A stretch of 64,000 nucleotides of DNA from Lotus japonicus (GCF_012489685.1 NC_080042.1:11546150-11610149); one strand, 5' to 3'; counted from the stretch's first letter, positions 1 to 11,855 are shown. The notes: generated by a model not told the origin, from the letters alone. Translations and numbers: made by a program.

Positions 1-11
1 CATCAGGTAGC

Positions 12-608
12 TTACCAGAATTGTCTCCGTACGACGGTGGTAGTGGTTTCCTTTAGGTCTTGGCTTTTAGTTGTTGTTTCAGGGGAATCCTCTGTGGTTG
101 TTGTTGTTTCGGTTGAATCATAACTTTTGTTGAGGGGTCTTATTCCAGCAATGAGCAGCTGAAATTTGGAAAACATGTCTTCAATGGACTCACTGGATTC
201 CATTTGAAAAGATTCATACTTCCTGATCAAAGACAATGCCTTTGACTCTTTCACCTTCTTGTTTCCTTCATGGGTCATCTTTAAGGAATCAAAGATACCC
301 TTAGCATACTCACGATCTGTTATCTTTTGGTATTCTTCATAAGAAATGACACTTAGAAGAATAGTTCTAGCTTTGTGGTGCTGTGAGTAAAGCTTCTTTT
401 GTTCTGCAGACATCTCTGATCTGGAGATCTTCTTGCCATCAACATCAACTGGACGCTCGTAGCCATCCACTATAATATCCCAGAGATCTGCATCAAAGCC
501 CAGAAAAAAGCTTTCAATTCGGTCTTTCCAGTACTCAAACCTTTGACCATCAAACATGGGAGGTTTTGCACTGTAAACATCTTTTTGCGCTTCACTGATG
601 GTGGCCAT
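12..608 (-). pseudogene. Partial copia gag (capsid N-terminal part)
   Basis: This would encode the N-terminal part of a retrotransposon Gag, which forms the cytoplasmic virus-like particle. The protein starts MATISEAQK and carries the UBN2/DUF4219-type signature FDGQRFEYWKDRIESFFLG near residues 19-37. It matches the gag at 11856-13289 over about 160 residues, up to the AGIRPLNK stretch. After that the match stops: the last 35 or so residues are a Thr-rich tail unlike the other gag, which continues there through its SLPKEW segment to a zinc knuckle. The ORF ends at base 12, so this copy is probably rearranged or deleted inside gag rather than simply cut by the window. The start is the first Met, 60 bp downstream of the primer-binding site. 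Confidence 0.75.
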
Positions 609-669
609 CTTAGTTTTTCACACCGGCCCGGATCACTGAACACTGTTAGGTGTGGTAATCAGAACTTGC

Positions 670-681
670 GCTCTGATACCA
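670..681 (-). promoter_or_regulatory. Primer-binding site, initiator tRNA-Met type
   Basis: On the minus strand the sequence is TGGTATCAGAGC, two bases inside the LTR end. This is the standard plant PBS complementary to the 3' end of initiator methionine tRNA. It fixes the LTR boundary and the element's orientation. Confidence 0.9.
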
Positions 682-683
682 AT

Positions 684-1895
684 TGAAGGTATGAAAAACG
701 ATAGAAAGGGGGGTTTTGAATAGCGTTTTAAAACTTAAAACTCGTCCCACTTGAGATTTAAACAAATCTCTTCAAACACAAGGATAAAAGTGCTAAGATA
801 AAAGTTGAGGAAAGCACACAATGATTTTATCCTGGTTCACTTGATAAATCACTCAAGCTAATCCAGTCCACCCGTTAAGGTGATTTCTTCTTTCTTAGAA
901 TGAAGGAAATCCACTAATCAGAGTTTGTTACAACTGCGCTTGCAACCTGCAAAGTGACTAACAATACACTGACTTAGCTATGACTAAGATTCACTCTCTT
1001 AGTCTTCTCAAGGATCTAACCAACCTTGGTCTCATTAAGGAACAAATAAACAACTGGTTAAGAGTTTGGGTTTACAAAGAAATACTTCTCAGAAAGCTAA
1101 AATAAACACACTAAGTTCGGTTTGAAGAAAGATTGCTAAGAGAATATTTGAATATTGATTGCGCATAAAAGTTTCTTAGGCGGCACCTTTCAATCTTCAG
1201 CCTCTTTATATACTCCACGGATTAGGGTTCTGACGTTGCATGGAGATGCTACCGTTGGAAGGCAGATCTGGGATTTCTAGGTTCTGCTGTGGCTGAGCAT
1301 GTTAGGTAAGGTCGTCAGGATAGTACAATTGCTTTTGTACTTTTGATAGTGACAAGACCTATATCCTAGTTGACTTCTGATCAGAGCGACGCTTCGTGTT
1401 GGAACTGGTGAAGCTTGTTGATCAGAATCAGAGGGAAGCATGGATCCTCTGACCTTTGTAACTTCTGATTCTGAACTCAGAGGAGAAGTACTTGGTCTTC
1501 AGAGCCAGCTTACTCTTGGACTTTAGAGTCTTCACTTCTCAGCTTCTGGACCTTCAGAGCTTCTAGACCTTCAGTGCCTCTGGACCTTCAGAGCTTCTGA
1601 TCCTTCAGAGCGTCTGGATCTTCAGAGCGTCTGGATCTTCAAAACGTCTGGTCTTCAGAACTTCAAGTAATCTGAGTCCACATCAGAGCTTAACTATCTT
1701 CAGATCTTCTGAAGCTTTTCTACTGTTCAGATTGAACATAGTGCTTCTGATTTATGTGTAATCAGATCAGAGTCAGAGCCTGTCAAGTAAACACTTAGAA
1801 AACACGTTAGAGTACCATAATTATTCATACTTAATAGTTAACTTGTAATCATCAAAACATAGAGTTGTACTACATGATCAAAACTTGATCTTACA
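684..1895 (-). repeat. Sirevirus-type LTR (5' LTR of the left element)
   Basis: This 1,212-bp LTR has TG...CA ends: TGAAGG on the left and CTTACA on the right, as seen on the plus strand. It is related to the LTRs at 2454-3700 and 13368-14432, sharing the ATTTTATCCTGGTTCACTTG block and the end GATCTTACA, but it is clearly diverged. Roughly 1515-1672 is a run of imperfect short repeats built on CTTCAGAGC-TTCTGGAC, typical of the repeat-rich U3 of these elements. Confidence 0.85.
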
Positions 1896-2448
1896 CAACC
1901 CACACAGCTTCATCACCAATGGAGTCAGGTATGTTTACTGGTTCCACTTGTTCCTGAATAATCTGACATGAGTATTTAATTAGGACTTTTAATTATTTTC
2001 CTAACAGAAAAAGCTTATGAAAATCTCCACAAACACACTCTTTTAAACACACTTTCTATGATTGGTTTTAAATGTCAACACATTTTTAAAATGTAAGAAA
2101 TATTGACAATTTTGAAAATAGATCAAGCCATAGGAGAGTGCATTGAAATAAAGTGGGTCGCTAGCACTCCTCTCGCCTTATTCAAAATCTTACAAAATTA
2201 ATCATGGTGTTGTCTGATAGATCTTATTCGATGACGGTTAGTGAATTTGATCTATGAGATGTTAGTTTGTGGAATTAGAATTGTGTAGTCATATTACTTC
2301 ATGAAAGGATGCACGAGATCTGAGGTGTGCCACGTAAGCTTCGCATGTGATAGAGGATAGGTGTATAAAAACGGAAAATGAGAATGAATGATTGGCTTGA
2401 AGGTTAACTTGTAAGCGTTGCATACAAGACATTATGTCGTTGTAAGTG
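1896..2448. other. Unassigned spacer between two Sireviruses
   Basis: The stretch is AT-rich and shows no convincing ORF, RNA gene or terminal repeat. It flanks the insertion site of the element at 2454-14432, whose other flank resumes at 14438, so the two flanks were once joined. Confidence 0.5.
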
Positions 2449-2453
2449 ATAAA

Positions 2454-3700
2454 TGAAGGTGCGAAAAACACTAGAAAGGGGGGGGGGGGGTTTGAATAGA
2501 GTTTTTGTATCTCGGGTATACTTTTTAGCTTTTTCAAAACTCAAGGATAAAAACTAAGTGCTGAATAATAGGAAGTAGAGCACACGAGTATTTTATCCTG
2601 GTTCACTTGAGATAAAAGCTCAAGCTAATCCAGTCCACCTGTGAAGGTGATTTCTTCCTTCTTCTGATGAAGGCAATCCACTAAAATCAATGAGTGTTAC
2701 AACTGCACTTTGCAACCTGCTAAGTGACTAACAATACACTGATTTTCTCACTAGTATCCTCTTAAGAAGCTGATCTACCGATCCTCTTAAGACTAGCTAA
2801 ATACTGAATCAGCCTTGATTCAGTCCTCTCAAGATCCGACCAACCTTGGTCTCTTGAAGAACTTTACAATATGATGTAAAAGGTTTCGGGTTTACAATGA
2901 GTGCTTCTAACAAGCGAATAGTAAACTCAGAAGTTTAAGAACAGTGAAGAAATAATGCTAAGAGAATGGTTCGTTTGTGTTGAATATTTTCAGCAAAGTT
3001 TCTTGACCTCTTTCTTCTTTCTTCAGCCTTTATATACTCCAAGACTTGTGATGTAGCCGTTGCTAGGGTTTTATCCGTTGGAGTGGCAATTCTGTAATAT
3101 CAGACTGCTAGGCTGTACAAGGTAGGTGGCGGACAGACTGAGACTTGTACGACGTTGTACTGTGATAGCGACCTGTCCTTTCACCAGTTGACTTGTGATG
3201 AAGGAGCTTCAGATGAACGTTGATGAAGCTTCTGATCATCGTCAGATTGAAGCTTGGATTCTTCTGACCATGCAACTTCTGCTACTGAACGAGTTTCTCA
3301 GAACTTCTGATCGTCAGAGCTAGAATAGCTTGGGTCTTCAGAACCAACTTCTTGTAAGTCTTCAGAACTTGAGTCTTCTGCTTCTGGACCGTTCCACTGG
3401 AACATCTGGTCTTCAGAACTTCTGACTTGAGTTCTTCAGAACTTCTTGAGAGCTTCCATCTTCAGAGCTTCTGAAGTATTTGCCACTGTTCAGAACGAAC
3501 ATGATAGATTAAATAGCTCTCTTTTTAGTAACCCTTGGTTCTTCTTCTTCTGAACGAATAGGCTTGGGTCAGATTCAGAACCTGTTTGTCACAACTTAAA
3601 AAGACAAACGTTAGGGTACCACAATTGTTCATCATCACAAACCTTAACTGTAATCATCAAAACATAGAGATGCAACTACTGATCAAACCTTGATCTTACA
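2454..3700 (-). repeat. 3' LTR of the Sirevirus
   Basis: The 1,247-bp LTR has TG...CA ends, its outer end lying against the ATAAA duplication at 2449-2453. It is the fuller of the pair and contains about 190 bp (near 2796-2985) missing from its partner. A long G run sits at about 2480-2490. Much of the 3230-3600 segment is made of recurring CTTCAGAAC/TTCTGA words. Confidence 0.93.
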
Positions 3701-3716
3701 ATCTCCCCCTTTTTGA
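3701..3716 (-). promoter_or_regulatory. Polypurine tract
   Basis: On the minus strand, AAAAAGGGGGAGAT directly abuts the inner end of the 3' LTR. This is the expected position and composition of the plus-strand primer for reverse transcription. Confidence 0.88.
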
Positions 3717-4279
3717 TGATGACAAAACAAGTATTTTGATGAACAATTTTTACACAATAAACTGAATACACAAGAGAGAATGGATCAGAGATTAAACTTA
3801 TCCTTGTGTAACGGTTTGCAATGCTCTTTCTGAATCTGAGTTAACACCTGATTCTGAGCAAGGGTCTCCCCCTGAATCTATGACTTGATGAATTTGTGAA
3901 GATTCTAGATTCGGAGTCTGGTTATGTGATCAGAATTTACGCTTGAGGAGATGTATACTCATCAGAAGTGATGGTTTCAGAACTTAGCGTATCTCACATA
4001 ATAAAGCGTTAGAAGCAACAAAATGTATTCCTTATCTGAGACGCTTGACAATATCTATGTGCTATATGTATTGATACTTATTCTCCTCTACTGGTTTTAT
4101 GTAATATAAAAATTTATCAAAACCAATAATATATGTACTCCCCCTTTTTGTCATAATCAAAAAGAGTGAAAAACACAAACAACAATAACAATAACAGAGA
4201 AGTGATGCAAATAAGATAGGTTATTATTATTGAGTGGAGAGAAAGTACAAAGGATCGAGAGGAAAGAAAAAGACTAAGC
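3717..4279 (-). other. 3' non-coding region of the Sirevirus
   Basis: This is internal element sequence between the small ORF and the polypurine tract. It contains two further short pyrimidine tracts on the plus strand (for example CTCCCCCTTTTTG near 4138-4150) that look like duplicated or secondary polypurine tracts. I see no coding region. Confidence 0.5.
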
Positions 4280-4696
4280 CTAGACAAACAGGAAAGCTCG
4301 AGAGTTCTTCATGGAGAGAAGTTGAAGGTGGAGAGGACGAATGGCCTTATCAATTGAGGCTAACTGAGTAGCCAAATCTTCCTTCAAGGCAACATTCTCC
4401 TGGACAGCCTCTGGATCCGCTTCATGGTGATCTTCCTCATATTCCAGAAGCATGCAAATGCCCTGGAGCTGAGCTTCGATGTCCTCCTGGCGATTGATCA
4501 GACGGAGGAGATCATTCAGAACATCTTGAAGGTTCTGAAGACAGTGAATCTGATGAGAAGTGAGCCAACAGGTCAGAAGATGCTCAATCTTCTCAAGAGC
4601 TTGAGAGATCTGAGAGGAAGAAAGATTAACACTCCATGGAAAGACTTGGTCAAATACCAAAGTCTTGAGTTCAGAAATTAAGTCGACAGAAGTCAT
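4280..4696 (-). CDS. Small accessory ORF of the Sirevirus, helical protein of unknown function
   Basis: This 138-aa ORF starts MTSVDLISELK at 4696, ends in FLFV, and lies between the env-like ORF and the polypurine tract. The product is Leu/Gln/Glu-rich, with heptad-like hydrophobic spacing through most of its length (for example the LEKIEHLL and LQNLQDVLNDLLRLI segments), so a helical or coiled-coil fold is likely. I recognise no enzyme motif, signal peptide, zinc finger or membrane segment. I do not know it as a standard Sirevirus ORF. It may be a separate 3' gene, a displaced C-terminal piece of the env-like protein, or captured sequence. It has no internal stop, unlike gag-pol-env here. 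Coding status is inferred from length and composition only. Confidence 0.5.
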   Translation of the reverse strand: MTSVDLISELKTLVFDQVFPWSVNLSSSQISQALEKIEHLLTCWLTSHQIHCLQNLQDVLNDLLRLINRQEDIEAQLQGICMLLEYEEDHHEADPEAVQENVALKEDLATQLASIDKAIRPLHLQLLSMKNSRAFLFV

Positions 4697-4942
4697 TCTT
4701 GAACTAGGGAGAATGGAACAGAATGATAAGGAAGTGAATTGCGTTGTGATGGAGAAGAAGGATTGCGGAGATTATAAGGAGAAAAGGTAACGGAAAATCA
4801 TGCATAAAACTTATCAAATTATAAAGGCATGTGAGTTACTAAATGGACGGTGCATTGAATCAGATAAGAATAATTAAGCAGAGTCAGCATAAAATAAATG
4901 CAGTCATAACAATTAAATGTATGCATGATAGAGATGAGGAAT
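4697..4942 (-). other. Spacer between env-like ORF and small ORF
   Basis: AT-rich internal Sirevirus sequence with no ORF that looks real. Confidence 0.5.
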
Positions 4943-7900
4943 TCAAGGCTTGGAAGAGGAGGGAAGGTTGTCCATGAGGTACTTCATGATTGCTTCCATT
5001 TTGCCGGAGGACTCTTGAATTTGCTTGCTTTGCTCATTCTGAATACGTCCTTGTTCCTCAACCATCTGAAATAACCTCTGCTGATCATTCTGAATTCTGT
5101 CAATTCGGGCAGCAAGAACTTCAACTTCTGGAGCTGGATCAGATGTAGGAACTTCTGGAGCTTGAACATGAGGAGCAACTTCAGCCTCTGATGACATTGC
5201 AATATCAACTTGAATTGGCCCTTGCTTCTGAACTTCATCAACATCTGCATCGTCCAGAATGACTATGCCGTCAGAGCTTTCTTCTTCTTCCTCTGCTGAG
5301 AGCATCACAGCATCTTCTGAGGTACATTCAGAGACAACACATGGTCTTTCAGCCATAGCTCTTCTCAAGGGTTCACAAACCTTGTGCAGCACTCTCTGCC
5401 TCTGCTCATAGGCCCTCTCAGATGCATCATGAACTCTTAGTCTTTTCTCCCTGCTAAGCTGCGTCTGAAGTTCATGAACCTTGCCTTCTGATCATCTTTC
5501 AAAGGCAGACCATAGACCATCAACAAGAGAAGCATCAAACTGATTATCAGTTACCTGATACAGCCAGTTCAGCCTTCTGGTGGCATCTTCAGAAAACTCC
5601 TGAATGAGTTGAGGAAGACTCTGAGGAAGGAAAGAGGTGGCCAGGGTCAGAACAGGCTGAGGAGTTCTGGCAGCATTGGAGCTTGAAGCATTTGATTCAT
5701 CCATGTTCTCAGAAGAAGTGAAATCAATTTCATGGTCCTTCTCGAAGCCTGAGTGATCTGATTCAGCCATGTGCTCAGCTTCAGAGATAGTATCTGGCCT
5801 TGAATTGACAGTCTTCTCAGGTGAAGTGAAGCTCAGATCCTGTGAGTTGACTGCTGAGTAATTGGACAAGGATGCATAGGAGGTCTCAGCAGCATCTGGA
5901 ATCCGATCTTCAAAATTGGAAGCAATTTGTTGGAGGGGCTTCACATTGAAAGGCGGCTCAAGGATCTGGACATCATCATCTTCCTTTTCTTTCTCAGCAG
6001 GGATCTCACCAGTCTGGGTTATGAGAAAGGTGTGTGGAGTGGATGCAGGCTTGGGAGTGAATTGCTGAACTAAGGTTTGTAGAGTTGCCTCACTTTGAAT
6101 AATACCTTGAATGAAGGAATTGAAAGGAGGTACTGGTTCAGTTGGGATGGATGTGGAAGAGGTGTAAATTGGAGTAGAAGAGATGGCTGTGGTAGCTGTT
6201 TGGATGGTGGATGTAGGAGCTTGAGGTGCAGCTAGTGTTTGAGGTTGTGTTTCAGGGTGAGGTTCAGTTTGAAGAGGTTTGGTTTGGTTTGTGGTAGGCA
6301 GAGAGGTAGATATAGGCAGAGGTTGCTCAGGTATAACTGCTAAAGCAGAATCAGAATTAATGCTTTCAGTAATTACCTTACTGGGGCTTCTGATGGGTGA
6401 GGTTCTGGTGAGACTTGCAGCCCTTGCTGGATCAGAAGTGCGTTTAGATCTTCTTTCCCTTTGTACTTCTGAAGTTGGTTCAGATGCTTGTTCTGCCGCT
6501 GTTTCCTTCTGCTGAAGTGGTCCCCTCAGAGGAAGCTTCCTTCTCTTCACTAGGGGAATAACATCAGAATCAGTGGATTCTTCAGCATCTGAAGCTTCCC
6601 TTATACCCTGAATCACATTCTGGATGATCTCATGGTCATCCTGCTCATCTTCCTCTTCCTCAAGAATAATTTTGCGTCTCTTAGCCCGAGGCATGTCTTC
6701 ATCTTCAGTCTCCTCACTTGAGGGGTCTTCCCATGTGTCTTCTGAGCTTTCAGAATCAGACATTTGTTGTTGTTGAGTTGAGGTTCTCTTCAGAGGCCTT
6801 TCAGGAGATGGTTCCCTGATGATCATTGTCTTGGAAGCAGCCTTCTTCTTTGCAGGTTCCTCTATCAGAATCCCTTTGCCCTTAGGATCTGAGGGCTTGC
6901 TGCTTGTTGCTCTCCTGGATTTCCTGGTAGCCAGCTTAGGGGGACTTTCAGGAAGAGTGTTAACAAATTCTGTAAGGGTGATTGGATCACCTTGACTTCT
7001 GAGCATCCTGACATATTCCAGAATGCATGCTGGATTGTCCTTCTTGGACCAAATAGGAAAGTCATCAATGGGATAATCCCTCTGACGAACTTCATCAGAA
7101 GTGTCTTCTTTGGGAGCAACTTTAATTTTCTCAATGATCTGCATCTTCTTCAACTTTGTGCCATTGAGAGCATCACCAACTGTCATGGCCAGATCTTCGT
7201 GGAGTCTAAGATCTGATAGAGTCTTGACAAGCTTGTTTTGGACGAAGATGTCTGACAGCAGCCTTCCATACGGAATGTAGTAGATGAACCTCTTGTTCTC
7301 AGAACCAGTTGTGGTCCTTGATTTCTCAACACACTCCTTCAGATAATTGAAAAGTAGGAATGGCAGACATATAAGCTCACCAGTTGAAATGTAGTACATG
7401 ATTACCTTCTGAGTTGCATTCAGGTAATCAGTTCCTCCAGTTCGGGGGTGAATGCAGTGCATGAAGATCTTCTGCCAAATCTTCATCTCAGACTTCAAGT
7501 CCTTAATGTTGTACTTGGTTTTCTCGTAAGACCAGTTATCATAGAGCGCCTTGTTGACCACGGTCCTCATCCCAGCAACATTTGCTTCAACATTTTTAAT
7601 CCTTTTTCCCTCCTGGAACTTCATACCCAGCAGCTTTGCAATAGATTCTTCAGAGATCACAATTTTCTTGTCCAGTACATGGGAGACGACGTAGTAGTCG
7701 TTGCAGACTGCGTTCTTCCAGAACTCGACAACCAACTTGTGATAGATCGGACCACAGAGCCTGTTGAAGTACCCGGACCATCCTTGCAAATTGACTTGGT
7801 CCCTAATATCAAACCCATGTTTAGCAAGATTATCAAAATCAACTCTTGCTTCGCAGCACACACTTAGTTCTTCCACTTTCTTTGCACAGGTGACTACATT

Positions 7901-8011
7901 TGGTGCATTCAGAATCTTCTGTGCTTCCTCGAATCTTTGCTTCTCTTGATCTTTGGCAGTTTGTGTGGTAGAAGCAGAAACATTCGCCTTAGGTTTCCTC
8001 GATTTGCCCAT
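4943..8011 (-). pseudogene. Env-like ORF of the Sirevirus (putative plant transposon protein domain), one in-frame stop
   Basis: This is the third ORF of SIRE-type elements, often called env-like; its role is unproven. From the Met at 8011 (MGKSRKPKAN) the N-terminal third carries the conserved domain known as putative plant transposon protein: GWSGYFNRLCGPIYHKLVVE near residues 77-96, then an ITLLG-like segment read here as SIAKLLGMKF. The middle is low complexity, rich in Ser, Glu, Pro and basic stretches such as RRSKRTSD. The C-terminal part (about 4943-5100) is a Gln/Glu-rich predicted coiled coil. A single TGA at 5492-5494 interrupts a frame that is otherwise open to 4943. An upstream in-frame Met exists at 8095; I prefer 8011 because the basic start resembles relatives. 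I see no clear transmembrane helix or signal peptide, so envelope function is doubtful. Confidence 0.8.
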
Positions 8012-8441
8012 GATTTTCAGAGAATGAGGTTTAGGGTTCAGAGAGAAAAGAGAAATGTTGGAGGGAGAAGTATGAATGCAATGCAATGCACACAAATAGT
8101 TTTTAAAATCGTAAGTGTAAGTGAGTGGGAGATCGTGTGTGACAGTGCATATAGTGGGTTTAATGGTAACCGTTGTCAGTTTTTCTAAGACATTAAAGGA
8201 AAAATCAACGGTTATAAAATATTTAGTCTGAAAATAGCATAGTAGAGGAGAGTAGACATCATCATTATAGCAGATATACCACGCGACTCAAGGAACTATG
8301 TCACAAATGAAGTGACACGTGTATTATTGTCTACTACAGAAGTTTAACCGGTGGGTTAAGTGCTTCTGATCGAGTAGCTTCTGAAGGGGGTAACATCTGA
8401 TGACTTCAGAGGTACCATGGTCAGAAGTTCTGAAGAAAACC
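8012..8441 (-). other. pol to env-like spacer
   Basis: About 430 bp between the stop of pol and the chosen Met of the env-like ORF. It would serve as leader for the third ORF. No splice acceptor or internal promoter can be assigned with confidence. Confidence 0.5.
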
Positions 8442-11384
8442 TTACTCTGGACAAAATTCCATGTTCAGGTTTTCAAGGATAAATAAAAACCTATCTTCTG
8501 CTAAGAGCTTAGTAAAAATATCTGCCCACTGATGGTCAGTATCAACATACTCTAATGATAGAGTGCCCTTCTGAACATGATCACGAATATAATGATACTT
8601 TACCTCTATATGCTTTGCTCTTGAGTGTAGAATGGGGTTCTTGCTGAGTGAGATAGCAGCTGTGTTGTCACAATAAATAGGAACCTTCTTCAGAGACAAC
8701 CCATAATCTTCTAGATGATTCTTCATCCATATGGTTTGTGTACAGCATGTGGCAGCTGAGACATATTCTGCTTCAGCAGTTGATAGAACAATTGTGTTCT
8801 GTCTTTTGCTTGACCACGTGACAAGATTAGATCCAAGGAAATGGCAGCTTCCAGAAGTGCTTTTCCTTTCCACTCTATCTCCAGCAAAGTCAGCATCACA
8901 AAAACCTGAAAGTGTATACTCTGATGTTTTTCTATACATCAAGCCAAGGTTAGTGGTTCCTTTCAGATATTTGAGGATCCTCTTAACAGCAGTTAAGTGA
9001 GTCTCTCTAGGATCTGATTGGAATCTAGCACAGAGATGCACACTAAACAATATATCAGGTCTAGATGCAGTTAAGTAAAGAAGAGAGCCTATCATTCCAC
9101 GATAGAGCTTCTGACAAACCTTAGAGGAAACTTCCTCTTTCTCAAGAATGCATGTTGGATGCATTGGAGTCTTTGAGATGTTGCAGTCACTCATGTTGAA
9201 CTTCTTCAGAAGTTCCAGGGTGTACTTCTTCTGATGGATGTAGGTGACTCCTGGTCGTTGATCTATTTGAATTCCCAGGAAGTATTTAAGTTCTCCCATC
9301 ATGCTCATTTCAATTTCAACCTGCATTAACTTAGAGAATTCCTTGCACAAGGAGGGATTAGCAGAACAAAAAATGATATCATCAACATAAATCTGAACTA
9401 TAAGAATGTCATTCTTATAGGTTCTGCAGAAAAGAGTATTGTCACCTTTACCCCTTACAAACTCATTCTGTAGAAGAAAGGAGCTGAGCCTTTCATACCA
9501 TGCTCTGGGAGCTTGTTTCAATCCATAGAGTGACTTCTTGAGCTTGTAGACATGCTCTAGATGTTTGTTGTCTTCAAAGCCTGGAGGTTGCTTGACATAC
9601 ACTTCTTCTGAAATGTAGCCATTGAGGAAGGCACTTTTGACGTCCATCTAATGGAGAATGATGTTGTGATTTACTGAGAAGGAAATCAATAGCCTTATAG
9701 CTTCAAGCCTTGCTACTGGAGCAAAGGTCTTAGTGTAATCAATTCCCTCTTGTTGACTGTAGCCTTGAGCCACCAGTCTTGCCTTGTTTCTTGTTACTTC
9801 TCCTCTTTCATTTAGCTTGTTTCTGAACACCCACTTGGTTCCTATGACATGGAAACCTTTGGGTTTAGGCATTAAGGTCCATACATCATTCTTGGTGAAC
9901 TGATCTAGCTCTTCTTGCATTGCTTGAATCCAGCCTTTGTCTTCAAGAGCTTCGTCAACTGATTTCGGCTCAATGAGAGACACAAATCCCTTCAGACTCA
10001 GAAGAGTCTCTTCCGAAGGTTTGAGCATAGACCTGGTTCTGACGGGAGCATCTTTGTTGCCAATGATCAGTTCTTCTGGATGAGAAGCAACTATTCTTTT
10101 CTTCTTCTGAAGTTGATCAGAAGTTGTTGGAATGTCTTCAGATGCTTCTGCCTCTGAAGCAACATCCTCTGGGCTTTTCATTGGTTGATTTGCTTCTGAA
10201 CAATCAATGCTTAAATCTGCAAATCTTTCAAACAACTTTGACTTTTCTGAGCCAAGCTTATCATCAAATCTAATTTGAATAGATTCCTCAACAGTTTGAT
10301 GAATAATATTATAAATTCTAAAACCTTTAGATCTTTCAGAATAACCAAGAAAATAACATTTTAAAGCTTTAGAGTCGAATTTACCCAAATGTTCCTTGGT
10401 GTTGAGCATGTAGCACCAGCTTCCAAAAGGATGGAAATAAGAGATATCAGGTTGTCTTCCTTTGCATAGCTCATAGGGCGTTTTCTCCAAGATTGGTCTA
10501 ATGGAAATTCTGTTCTGGATGTAGCATGCAGTGTTGATTGCTTCTGCCCAGAAGTGCTTGGCCATACTTGATTCTTGCATCATGGTTCGAGCCATTTCCT
10601 GAAGAGTTCTATTCTTTCTTTCAACTACTCCATTTTGTTGAGGAGTGCGAGGGCAGGAGAAGTTGTGAGAGATTCCTTGAGAGTTGAATAATTCTTCAAA
10701 AGCTTTGTTCTCAAATTCTCCACCATGGTCACTTCTGACAGTAATCACAGAAGACTGAAACTCCTTCTGAACTTGGGTAATGAAGTTGGTAAACACAGTC
10801 TGTGTTTCATCTTTGTGCTTAAGGAACTTTACCCATGTCCACCTGCTATAGTCATCTACAATAACTAACCCATACTTCTTTCCTCCAATGGATTCAGTTT
10901 TCACTGGTCCAAAAAGATCAATGTGAAGTAGCTCAAGGGACCTTGTTGTAGATACCACATTCTTTGCTTTAAAAGGCTTCTTGGTGAATTTTCCCTTCTG
11001 GCAAGCTTCACACAGAGCCTCTGATGAGTACCTCAGATGAGGCAATCCTCTGACGAGATTTAGCTTGCTAAGTTGAGAGATTTTTCTGAGACTTGCATGT
11101 CCTAGACGTCTGTGCCAGATCCATTGCTCATCATTAACTGACATGAGACACTTGACCTTCTGAGATAGCAGTTCAGAGGATCTGATTTTGTAAATATCAT
11201 TTTTTCTCTTCCTAGAAAATAAAACAGATCCATCTGTTTGACTAACAGCTTTGCATCCGGTTTGATTGAAGATCACATCGTAACCTTTGTCAGCAATTTG
11301 GCTTATGGAGAGCAAGTTGTGAAATAATCCTTCCACCAGAAGTACATCATTGATAACTGGAATTTTTCCATCTCCTATGGAACC
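8442..11384 (-). pseudogene. Sirevirus pol: integrase, reverse transcriptase, RNase H
   Basis: This copia-order polyprotein region makes cDNA and inserts it. Integrase comes first: a zinc-binding module with HRRLGH and CEACQKGK, then the catalytic residues in [24 protein letters not shown] and [16 protein letters not shown] (DDE). The RT follows, with the [13 protein letters not shown] and MDVKSAFLNG motifs and the catalytic YVDDI box, then RNase H with FCDADFAGD and STAEAEY. It ends normally with LNMEFCPE at 8442. The frame is constant from 11660 to 8442, but a TGA at 11385-11387 precedes integrase and a TAG at 9648-9650 falls just before MDVKSAF, where relatives have a Gln codon. No full product is expected from this copy. 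Confidence 0.92.
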
Positions 11385-11387
11385 TTT

Positions 11388-11855
11388 TCAAATAATTTTT
11401 CCCTTCTGGTTTCCTCCAAAGCCAACGTCTCCTCCTAACTTAAGCGGTGTCAGTTCTTGGAATATAGACCTTGTGCCTGTCATGTGTCGCGACAGGTGTC
11501 TTAACTGAGCTGCATAAGATGTCTGCAACAGGAATAATTTTTGTTTTAGGTACCCATATCTTGGGTCCTTTCTTGTTAGTTTTCCCAGAAGTTCTTGGAA
11601 CTTTGGGTACAACAGGAGGATAATGCATAGGAACCTGAGTATAGTATCTAGACATGTCAAGTTTGAACTTTCCCTTTGGTTTCACCACCTTTGGTTTAAC
11701 CTTCTCTGGAATGACCGTGCCAGCGGGAACGAAATGCTTATGCAATGGTTCGCGTTTGGGCTCAGATGACTTATCTTTCATGGATTGAAAGTAGCCAAGA
11801 CCACTGTTCCCATTTCTGCTCATGCCATAGATCATTGAAGCCATAAGACTTCTGT
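11388..11855 (-). pseudogene. Gag C-terminus and damaged aspartic protease region
   Basis: Two overlapping frames cover this stretch. One (11440-11844, starting MASMIYGMSRN) is the usual spacer after gag in these elements and ends near VADILCSSVKTPV. The other picks up the protease flap side with SRHMTGTRSIFQ and VGFGGNQKGK. The catalytic Asp-Ser-Gly that normally precedes SRHMTG is missing, so the protease active site has been lost by a small deletion or rearrangement near 11490. This copy could not process its own polyprotein. Confidence 0.7.

Larger units (their letters stand above)
1..1895 (-). mobile_element. 5' end of a Sirevirus-type Ty1/copia element, cut by the window edge
   Basis: On the minus strand this reads LTR (684-1895), a primer-binding site, then gag. 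It belongs to the same broad family as the element at 2454-14432: the LTR has the same TGAAGG start and CTTACA end, and the gag proteins are similar. Its left part lies outside the window, so total length and the second copy of the target duplication cannot be seen. The five bases outside the LTR are CAACC (1896-1900). Confidence 0.85.

Noticed and set aside
6279..6515. Plus-strand ORF within the env-like gene
   Set aside because: Antisense of low-complexity coding sequence, with no independent support.
7448..7867. 139-codon plus-strand ORF
   Set aside because: It is the antisense shadow of the conserved env-like ORF.
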